Source: AC-50 sp035640455 (lineage in GTDB: Bacteria > Actinomycetota > Thermoleophilia > Gaiellales > Gaiellaceae). From it: a stretch of DNA of 16,110 bases. The stretch spans positions 1 through 16,110 of the forward strand of contig DASQWB010000029.1 of NCBI GenBank assembly GCA_035640455.1, read 5' to 3'. Each line of letters begins with the position of its first letter. Within the stretch, counting starts at the first letter, position 1. Positions 1-5,726 of the stretch are shown piece after piece. The notes beneath the pieces are model-generated. The model was given only the letters and a program-made list of their open reading frames with translations, was not told the origin of the DNA and searched no databases. The translations under genes were made by a program, and so were the position numbers.

Positions 1-1
1 C

Positions 2-361
2 TTCGTCCTGAAGACGCCGCGCCCCGGCGAAGCGTGGATCCTGAACGGCCTCGAGCCGAAGTACGACATCTACCCGCACGACAACCGCTGGCAGGGAGTG
101 CTCGTCCACGCGACGCCGCGCGGTGTCTCCGCGTGCCAAGCCCGGATCACGCGGCGAGCCTGGATCGGCGGCTTTACGAGCAACACGCCGTGGTACATGC
201 CGACGATCGTCCGAGCGCGGTGCGGCCGGCTGGCCCTGTCAGCGAAGGCGCCGCGCCCGTGGCTGGTCGGCGGCTTCCTCGGCGGCGTCGGCGGCAGCGC
301 CCCGCTCCCCGGCGGCGCCGGCTGGATCGAGCACGGCGTGCCTCAGATGCCGAACACGTAA
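2..361 (+). CDS. 3' end of an unrecognised protein gene (partial)
   Basis: An open frame enters from the left edge and stops at TAA 359-361, giving the last 119 residues of a longer protein. Codon third positions are strongly G/C, as expected for a real gene here. The visible part is rich in Gly, Pro and Trp, with two cysteines and a glycine-rich tail (GGFLGGVGGSAPLPGG). No catalytic motif or transmembrane segment is obvious, and I do not recognise the family. An internal GTG at 98 could act as a start, but the frame is equally well coded upstream of it, so truncation by the window edge is more likely. Function is not assigned. Confidence 0.55.
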   Translation, partial: FVLKTPRPGEAWILNGLEPKYDIYPHDNRWQGVLVHATPRGVSACQARITRRAWIGGFTSNTPWYMPTIVRARCGRLALSAKAPRPWLVGGFLGGVGGSAPLPGGAGWIEHGVPQMPNT

Positions 362-427
362 CGAGCTCGCGGCGCCGGCACGAACCGCGCGTGGCCGCCG
401 ACATGCAGGTTCACGCAAACTTGGAAG

Positions 428-1333
428 ATGCAAAAGCTCTCGCTTCCGCCAATCTCGATCGACTGGAACCGCATCGAATCAGCGACGGACCGTCTTCCCT
501 TTGACTGCCTAGGCTGGGAGCTCATAGCCCGTGCTGGCCAACTCGGCGAGCGAGTCGTGGACACCACAGGTCTGGATGACCGTGGGAACCGAAGCCCGCT
601 GACGATGGACGAGGCCGTCATTGGCGGCCTATTCGTGCGGATGACCAAGCTTCTTCGCGGGCTCTTTGACGCTAGCCAAGCGGAGGAGTCCGAGGTTCAC
701 CAGATTGTTGCCCGCTGCGTTGTGGAGACTGCTGTGAACCTCCGTTGGCTTTTGCTGCAGGACGATCCTGAGGAGTACAAGCGCTTTCGAGCGGATTCGT
801 TCGTCACGTGGCGGAAGTGGCTCGACAGGACGCGCGCAACTGGCGATGCCAAGCTCGACGCGATGACGGACCGTATAAAGGAGCACGTCAAGAACGAACT
901 CGCGGTCGCCGGCCTTACTTGGGCAGATATCCCAAAGCAGGCTGGAAGGTGGGGACGTGGCAGCTTCCGCCAGCGACTCGCAGACCTGAACATCGAAGAC
1001 CTGTATCTGGCTCTCTTCGCAACGCACAGCTACTACGTTCATGGCTCATGGCACGAGCTGCGCGCATTCCACCTCAAGACGGAAGAGGATGGGCTTCACC
1101 TCGACCCGACCTTTGGCGACCTAGCACCGACAACCTCATACGAGGTGACAATCGCTTCTTTGCAGGCGGCATGCGACTACGTCAAGGCGATGCCTGTGCC
1201 CTCCGCCACGGCGAACGATGTAATCACCGCCGCAGAACCAACCATCGACGCGTGCGTCCGCCTCGGGGCTGCGTTTGCCGACTACGTGTCTAGGGGTGGG
1301 CTCGACCCCCTTTTTGAGCGCCACCGCACCTAG
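428..1333 (+). CDS. DUF5677-type hypothetical protein
   Basis: This is a 301-residue soluble protein with no signal peptide. The predicted helical core carries an ETAVNLRWLL segment around residues 100-110, followed by a WRKWL segment near 128-132 and THSYYVHGSWHEL near 199-211. That layout resembles the DUF5677 family, whose function is unknown; the match is from memory and not searched. The ATG at 428 is the first usable start. It has only a poorly spaced GGAAG in front, so the start is uncertain. Third-position GC is lower than in the genes further right, which could indicate recent acquisition. It converges on the small minus-strand gene ending at 1360, with no clear terminator between. 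Confidence 0.75.
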   Translation: MQKLSLPPISIDWNRIESATDRLPFDCLGWELIARAGQLGERVVDTTGLDDRGNRSPLTMDEAVIGGLFVRMTKLLRGLFDASQAEESEVHQIVARCVVETAVNLRWLLLQDDPEEYKRFRADSFVTWRKWLDRTRATGDAKLDAMTDRIKEHVKNELAVAGLTWADIPKQAGRWGRGSFRQRLADLNIEDLYLALFATHSYYVHGSWHELRAFHLKTEEDGLHLDPTFGDLAPTTSYEVTIASLQAACDYVKAMPVPSATANDVITAAEPTIDACVRLGAAFADYVSRGGLDPLFERHRT

Positions 1334-1359
1334 TATTGCCGAGTTGGGGGCTCCGGACG

Positions 1360-1599
1360 TTAGATCACGTCAACATTTGCGAGAAGTTCATCGATCGCCG
1401 CACGTAGGTCTTTCAAGACCGGATAGCGCAAGGCGCAGTCGACGCTCTCTCCTCCCCAAGAGAGAAGACTTAGCAGAGCCATATCCTCCTGACTCCGCGA
1501 AGGCATCGTGATAACGGTTGTCTTCTGCAGCGCGAACCCCTTAATGATACGGCGCTCTTCTAACTCGATTCTTTCCTTGCGAAGGGGATGCCTGGTCAT
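1360..1599 (-). CDS. small hypothetical protein (79 aa)
   Basis: The ATG at 1599 is preceded on the minus strand by AGGGAG about six bases upstream, a good ribosome-binding site. This is why I prefer it to a TTG at 1662 in the same frame. The product is small, with a charged N-terminus (RHPLRKERIELEERR), a short hydrophobic stretch (MALLSLLSW) and a leucine-rich acidic C-terminus. It has no recognisable domain. It lies 59 bases downstream of the broken gene at 1659-2097 on the same strand and may once have been co-transcribed with it. Function unknown. Confidence 0.5.
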   Translation of the reverse strand: MTRHPLRKERIELEERRIIKGFALQKTTVITMPSRSQEDMALLSLLSWGGESVDCALRYPVLKDLRAAIDELLANVDVI

Positions 1600-1658
1600 G
1601 GTTGCTCCCTTCGATTGCAGCGCTGATGTTCTGGCATTTCCTAAGGAGGAACTCGAGC

Positions 1659-2097
1659 TCAAGCGATCAGGCGCTCAAACGCGCGCCGGAAAGCTATCTC
1701 CCAACAGTCGGTGCCACGCGCGAGGGTCAGATCAGCGCCGTGCAGCGTTAGCAGCAGCCGCCGCAGTGCCGATTTGCGCGCGGAACTCTTCGGAAAGTGC
1801 GTCTGAGGCCACGCGCGAGCGAGGTTCTCGCTCGGTAGCGACGGGTTTCGGACAATCGGGACTCGCTGTCGTGAGCGCAAGTAACGGTCGAGCCGAACCA
1901 GCGTCTCGGCGACAATGTCCGCGTCGGGTCGCCAGCCGGCCCAGCCCAATGGCGGCAAAAGCCTTGCCATACTCGGTCCGGCGCCGGTCGCGGTTCTCCC
2001 TTACCCGAACGAGCGTCTGCGCGCCAAGCGTTGCTGCCGCACCAATTAGGGCGACAGCGATACCCCAAAGGGGCGAAACGGTAGCCAGCGGTACCAC
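1659..2097 (-). pseudogene. possible frameshifted remnant of a small membrane-anchored protein gene
   Basis: Two overlapping minus-strand frames each look coding for part of their length. The first (GTG at 2097) has a hydrophobic segment (WGIAVALIGAAATLGAQ) and then a charged RENRDRRRTEYGKAF stretch, typical of a single-pass anchor with a cytoplasmic helix. After about 1965 that frame loses its codon bias. The other frame then has better third-position GC down to TGA at 1659 (WRPDADIVAETLVRLDRYLRSR and onwards). The simplest reading is one gene with a frameshift near 1950-1970. Alternatively, a 103-residue protein starting at ATG 1970 is intact, though it lacks a ribosome-binding site. Family unknown. 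Confidence 0.35.
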
Positions 2098-2169
2098 GGC
2101 ATCACGCTAGCGCCGCCGACGGATGAAGGAAGCGGCCAGGGCCTTGCGGAGCCCGAGTGTTCCCTTCTT

Positions 2170-2205
2170 CGGCTCCCGGCCGCGGCGAGCCGCGGCCGGG
2201 AGCCG
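2170..2205 (-). terminator. perfect 16-bp hairpin downstream of the MMPL fragment
   Basis: Arms CGGCTCCCGGCCGCGG (2170-2185) and CCGCGGCCGGGAGCCG (2190-2205) are exact inverted repeats around a 4-base loop. The hairpin begins nine bases past the TAG of the MMPL fragment (2214-2216), so it is placed as the transcription end of the minus-strand operon. No T-run follows on either strand, so it is not a classical intrinsic terminator. It may act as a U-less terminator or a 3'-end RNA stabiliser. A hairpin of the same design lies behind the intact MMPL gene at 5681-5714. Confidence 0.6.
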
Positions 2206-2213
2206 CGTCGGGA

Positions 2214-2840
2214 CTACGCCGAGACGGGAGCCGGCGTTGCCTCCGGAACCGCGGACGGCTCGCCGGGCTCGAAGCGCGGCAGCCACTCCAGCCACCGCGG
2301 CAGGTACCAGTTCCGGGCGCCGAGCAGCTTCATCGTCGCGGGCAGGAGCAGAGCGCGGATCACCGTCGCGTCGAGGAGGACGGCCGCTGCGAGGCCCACG
2401 CCGGCCTGCTTGAGCTCGAGCGACGAGAGCGTCCCGAAGAGGGCGAAGACGCAGACCATCACCACGGCGGCGGCGGTGACGACGCCGGCGGTGAGCGCGA
2501 TCGAGCGTCGCACGGCTACCTCGGTGGGCTCGCCGCGGTCGACGGCCTCCCGCACGCGGCTGAGCATGAAGACGTGGTAGTCCATCGAGAGCCCGAAGAG
2601 GACGACGAAGAGGAACAAGGGGAGCCAGGAGACGATCGTGCCGTTGGAGTGGAAGCCGAGGATCGGCTCGGCCCAGCGGTGCTCGAAGACGAGCGCGAGC
2701 ACGCCGTAGGACGCGCCGACCGAGAGCAGGTTCAGCGCGATCGCCTTGAGCGGCACCACGATCGAGCGGAAGGCGACGAGGAGCAGGCCGAACGCGAGCG
2801 CGGGCACGAAGGCGAGCACGAACGGGAGCGCGAGGCGGAT
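2214..2840 (-). pseudogene. 5'-truncated MMPL transporter (C-terminal third only)
   Basis: This open stretch encodes about 208 residues that align by eye with residues 524-731 of the intact MMPL protein encoded at 5727-7922, at roughly two-thirds identity. It keeps the final membrane segments, the SMDYHVF motif of the second RND half and the shared tail (NWYLPRWLxWLPRFEPGEPSA). The first transporter half and both periplasmic loops are missing, so it cannot be a complete pump. The frame is bounded upstream by the glycosyltransferase stop TAG at 2841-2843, in the same phase. The first possible start is GTG 2819, and it has no ribosome-binding site. I read it as a truncated duplicate. Expression as an accessory membrane fragment is possible but unsupported. 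Confidence 0.8.
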
Positions 2841-4106
2841 CTAGCGAGTGGAAGTAGGGCTAGCCGGACCCTGATTAGCTCGAAGAGCCGGCTTCGCCTC
2901 CGCGAGCCCCACGACGAGCGCGTCGAACTGCCGCGTGACCGCGTCCCAGGAGTACGCGGGGTTCTGCGCGACCGAGACGGCGGCACGCGCCAGCTCTTGT
3001 CGACGTACTGGATCGCGGTAGAGGGCTTCCAGCGCCTGCGCGACGCCCTCCGGAGACACCTCTCCCATCTCGAGCGGCGAGAACTCCGGGACGTAGCTCC
3101 GGGCGGGCGGAATCAGCTCGGCGTGGCCGCGCCACAGCTCGGCACACGCCGTGTGGTCAGGGACGATCTGGGCGGCGTCCGCCGCGCCGTGCTCGAAGCT
3201 GACGAGCCCCCAGCCTTCGCCCATCGCCGTATTGATCCCGACGTCACAGGCGTTGTAGAGCAGGTTGAGCTCGTCGTCGCCGACGATCCGATCTCCGAGC
3301 GGGTTCGCCAGCACTCGCTCCCCGAGCCCGGAGCGCCGAATCAACGACCGGAGCTCTCGCTCGGACGGCTCGTCGAGGATTGCGTGATGCAGGCACAGCT
3401 TGACGTTCGCCGGCTTGTCGGCGGCGAAGATCGCGAATCCCTCGACGGTGAGGTCGACGCGCTTGCGCTTGTCGAACCGGCTGGCGTTCAGGACCACGAA
3501 CGACTCGCCGGCGGCCCACCCGTCGCCGAACACTCTCCGCTTGGCCCCGGCCCTGCCCTCCGGAAGTGGAAAGAAGTGGTCCCGGTCGACTCCGTGCGGA
3601 ATGACCTCGACCGGCGGGAAAGCGCGCTCGGGATGCTTCTCGCGTAGCCTGCGGAAGGCTCCCTCGAACTCTCTTCGACAGAACTGCGTGTAGGCGAGGG
3701 CCCGGTCCGCCTGGGCGAGCGGCGCGGCGAGTTCTTCGTCGGTGATCCGGCCGTCCAGCGGGATGTAGGCGACGATCTTCAGCCGGTCGCGATACGGGCC
3801 GAGGAGGCGCAGGTAGTACTCGAAGATCCAGATGTCGTGCATGATGAAAACGACCTGCGGCTCGATCTCCTCGATCAGCCTCTTCGCCTGGAAGGCTGCG
3901 AAGACGTCGCCGCCCGTCGGGTTGGTGGGGTAGATCGTGAGGCCGCGGTCGCGAACGATCTCCCCCGAGTAGCCGATGCCGAGAAAGTGGATCTCGTGCC
4001 GGTCCGCCAGCCGCCCCATGACGCTCCGCATCACCCGCGACAAGCCTGTGCCGGCCGTGTAATAGCCGATGGCGATCAGCCTCACACGAGGCCTGGAGTC
4101 ATCCAC
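2841..4106 (-). CDS. GT4-type glycosyltransferase
   Basis: This is a cytoplasmic GT-B fold glycosyltransferase of 421 residues, a normal length for the family. It should transfer a sugar from a nucleotide-sugar donor to an unidentified acceptor. An N-terminal Rossmann-like start (IAIGYYTAGTGLSRV, residues 11-25) carries the glycine-rich acceptor-side loop. The C-terminal half has VVLNASRFDKRKRVDL (204-219) and the GEGWGLVSFEHGA motif (296-308), with the two glutamates eight positions apart as in GT4 enzymes. I chose GTG 4106, 13 bases after the methyltransferase stop (4120-4122), because AGGAG overlaps that stop codon; GTG 4085 is an alternative. The last residues (NQGPASPTSTR) look unlike the family and end exactly where the MMPL fragment begins. 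Confidence 0.85.
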   Translation of the reverse strand: MDDSRPRVRLIAIGYYTAGTGLSRVMRSVMGRLADRHEIHFLGIGYSGEIVRDRGLTIYPTNPTGGDVFAAFQAKRLIEEIEPQVVFIMHDIWIFEYYLRLLGPYRDRLKIVAYIPLDGRITDEELAAPLAQADRALAYTQFCRREFEGAFRRLREKHPERAFPPVEVIPHGVDRDHFFPLPEGRAGAKRRVFGDGWAAGESFVVLNASRFDKRKRVDLTVEGFAIFAADKPANVKLCLHHAILDEPSERELRSLIRRSGLGERVLANPLGDRIVGDDELNLLYNACDVGINTAMGEGWGLVSFEHGAADAAQIVPDHTACAELWRGHAELIPPARSYVPEFSPLEMGEVSPEGVAQALEALYRDPVRRQELARAAVSVAQNPAYSWDAVTRQFDALVVGLAEAKPALRANQGPASPTSTR

Positions 4107-4119
4107 TGCGGATCCGCTC

Positions 4120-4890
4120 CTACTCCCGTGTGGCGAAGAAGAAGCCGAGCCCTTCGAGCGCACCGTCCGGACGCCGGTGCCTGCTGTACGTGACGCAGAA
4201 GCCGGCATCGCGTAGGCAGCCGACGAGCTCGTCGACCGTGAAGCTTGCGACAAGATCGGAATGGAAGACGTGCGTCTTGGACGGACGATCTTCGCCGATC
4301 TCCAGGAACGGCCCGCCGATCTCGTGAAACTCCCCGACGACCTCGTCGATCAGGTGGAGCCTTCGCGACGTCAGCAGGATCGGCCACTCGGCGCCTTCGC
4401 AATCCAGCTTGAGCAGCCGGACGCGGCGCTCTCCCCGGTTCGTGACGAGATCGACGACCTCGTCGAAGGCGATCTTCGAAACCGGTTGTCCGACGCCCCA
4501 GACGACTGAGCCGTCTGCCGTGTTGATGATCCCCTCCATGCCCTTGAAGGACTGCGGAAATGGGTGATAGCCGTCGAAGCGCAGCTCGTCGTCGTTCGGA
4601 TCGGAGCGCCAGACGGCATGCTGCATCAGTCGCACGTAACCTTTGTCGATGTACGGCCTCAAGTGCCCCGCGGCCAGCGCGCAGTTCGCCGGGTCGGGCT
4701 CGATGCTCCAGACGCGCCGAGCTCCTCGCATGACGACGGCGTAGGCAAACGAACCTATGTGCGCCCCGACGTCGACGACGACGTCGTCGGGCGCAAAACG
4801 GGCGGGCAGTCGATACTCGTCGAGGGCTACCACGCCGTCGAAGACCATCCGATCGAGCGTGCCCGGTCTGAACCTCCACGCGTCGCTCAC
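4120..4890 (-). CDS. FkbM-family SAM-dependent methyltransferase
   Basis: The 256-residue protein has SAM-binding motif I (VVVDVGAHIGSF, residues 37-48), an acidic residue ending strand 2 (IEPD, 63-66) and the FkbM signature LLKLDCEGAEWPIL (159-172). Members typically O-methylate sugars or polyketide/glycan hydroxyls, and the substrate here is not evident. With the adjoining glycosyltransferase it suggests synthesis or decoration of a methylated glycan or glycolipid. The assigned start is GTG 4890, which has only a weak ribosome-binding site. It lies 38 bases behind the stop of the upstream hypothetical gene, and the glycosyltransferase follows after 13 bases, so a three-gene operon is likely. 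Confidence 0.85.
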   Translation of the reverse strand: MSDAWRFRPGTLDRMVFDGVVALDEYRLPARFAPDDVVVDVGAHIGSFAYAVVMRGARRVWSIEPDPANCALAAGHLRPYIDKGYVRLMQHAVWRSDPNDDELRFDGYHPFPQSFKGMEGIINTADGSVVWGVGQPVSKIAFDEVVDLVTNRGERRVRLLKLDCEGAEWPILLTSRRLHLIDEVVGEFHEIGGPFLEIGEDRPSKTHVFHSDLVASFTVDELVGCLRDAGFCVTYSRHRRPDGALEGLGFFFATRE

Positions 4891-4928
4891 GGCGCGCCCG
4901 AGGGGATCGCTTTCGCCGCCAGGGTCGC

Positions 4929-5543
4929 CTAACGCGTGAAGAACGTATTGCTATCGCAAATCGAGTAGGGCGGCTGCCCGTTCGGCAGCGGCATCAGCGA
5001 CATCAAGATCCACACCTTGCTCGAGACGGAGCCGCGCTCGTACGCCACGTTGGGCGACGGGCCGCATTGGCCAGTGAGTGCGTAGCTCACCAAGATGGGC
5101 GAGCCGCATCCAAGCGTGGTGTTGAGCTGCTCCAACTGCCGCAGCTCACGCCCCGCGCCGTGTGCCGCTAGAAGGTCGTAGAAGTCGCCTTGCGGCACGT
5201 GGAACGAGCTGAGGCTCTGGGTCACAAGGGCAAAGATGTACCCCGGATTGCTCAGGTACTGATCGAGACCACCGGGGACTGCGTGGTTGTTCGTCCCGGC
5301 AAAGGCGAAGTCCTTGACCTTGTTCGCCGGGTTGTTGGCGTCGAGAATGACGATGTAGTAACTGTCGTCTGTAGCTGGCTGCGGCCAGAAAGCCTTGGCG
5401 CTCGCTCCTTGCCCGACCCTGACGAGCAGGGTCTCGCCGCGATTGAGACCCCCGCGAATCGTGTAGACGAGCATAGGAGGCATGCCCGCCGTCTGCGCTG
5501 CTTCCGCCGTGTGCGCTGCTTCCGCGTGCGCTTCTTCCGCCAT
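4929..5543 (-). CDS. hypothetical protein, first gene of the glycosyltransferase operon
   Basis: This 204-residue protein starts at ATG 5543 behind a strong AAAGGAG nine bases upstream (5553-5559). The N-terminus is a low-complexity Ala/Glu/His repeat (MAEEAHAEAAHTAEAAQTAG). The rest looks globular: YTIRGGLNRGETLLVRV, then SYYIVILDANNPANKV (61-76), GLDQYLSNPGYIFALVTQS (92-110) and three cysteines in the last 60 residues. The order 'rate or quality of a variable / value lookup / loss of function at an age' is absent and no catalytic motif is visible. A resemblance to ILEI/FAM3-like carbohydrate-binding domains crossed my mind, from the VILDANN and IFALVTQ strands, but it is only a guess. No signal peptide or membrane segment is seen. 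Function unknown. Confidence 0.75.
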   Translation of the reverse strand: MAEEAHAEAAHTAEAAQTAGMPPMLVYTIRGGLNRGETLLVRVGQGASAKAFWPQPATDDSYYIVILDANNPANKVKDFAFAGTNNHAVPGGLDQYLSNPGYIFALVTQSLSSFHVPQGDFYDLLAAHGAGRELRQLEQLNTTLGCGSPILVSYALTGQCGPSPNVAYERGSVSSKVWILMSLMPLPNGQPPYSICDSNTFFTR

Positions 5544-5615
5544 GTGCCGCAGCTCCTTTCGGAACGACTGTGACCCCCCGCCCGCCGCACCGGCAGAAGC
5601 CCTTGGATGCGCGAC

Positions 5616-5644
5616 AACGTACTGCGGCTCAACGCCACTGTCAA
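5616..5644 (-). promoter_or_regulatory. sigma70-like promoter of the hypothetical-FkbM-GT operon
   Basis: On the minus strand TTGACA (5644-5639, an exact -35 consensus) is followed by a 17-base spacer and TACGTT (5621-5616, TANNNT-type -10). Transcription would start near 5609, leaving a leader of about 65 bases with the AAAGGAG site ahead of ATG 5543. It lies between the hairpin ending the MMPL gene and the first gene of the operon, exactly where an operon promoter is expected. Confidence 0.65.
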
Positions 5645-5680
5645 TGACTGACTACAGGCACGGAGCGCCTGACTAAGAAT

Positions 5681-5714
5681 GGATCCCGGCCGTGGAGATC
5701 CACGGCCGGGATCC
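5681..5714 (-). terminator. perfect 15-bp hairpin downstream of the intact MMPL gene
   Basis: Arms GGATCCCGGCCGTGG (5681-5695) and CCACGGCCGGGATCC (5700-5714) pair perfectly around AGAT. It starts 12 bases beyond the MMPL stop (5727-5729) and separates that gene from the downstream operon promoter. On the minus strand a run of five T lies before the hairpin rather than after it, so it is not a textbook intrinsic terminator. It shares its core and position with the hairpin at 2170-2205, with paired changes in both arms. Confidence 0.65.
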
Positions 5715-5726
5715 GCGCAAAAAGGA

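Noticed and set aside
1508..2110. Plus-strand open frame opposite the small hypothetical and broken genes
   Set aside because: It is Ser/Arg/Ala-rich without domains, with no ribosome-binding site at its start, and is better explained as a shadow of the minus-strand frames.
2157..3647. Long plus-strand open frame antisense to the MMPL fragment and glycosyltransferase
   Set aside because: Its product is Arg/Glu/Asp/His-rich low-complexity sequence, typical of the antisense of high-GC genes. The opposite strand has clear family motifs.
4107..4253. N-terminal extension of the glycosyltransferase to 4253
   Set aside because: It would overlap the methyltransferase coding region by over 130 bases with Ser/Arg-rich sequence; the family normally begins at the IAIGYYTAG strand.
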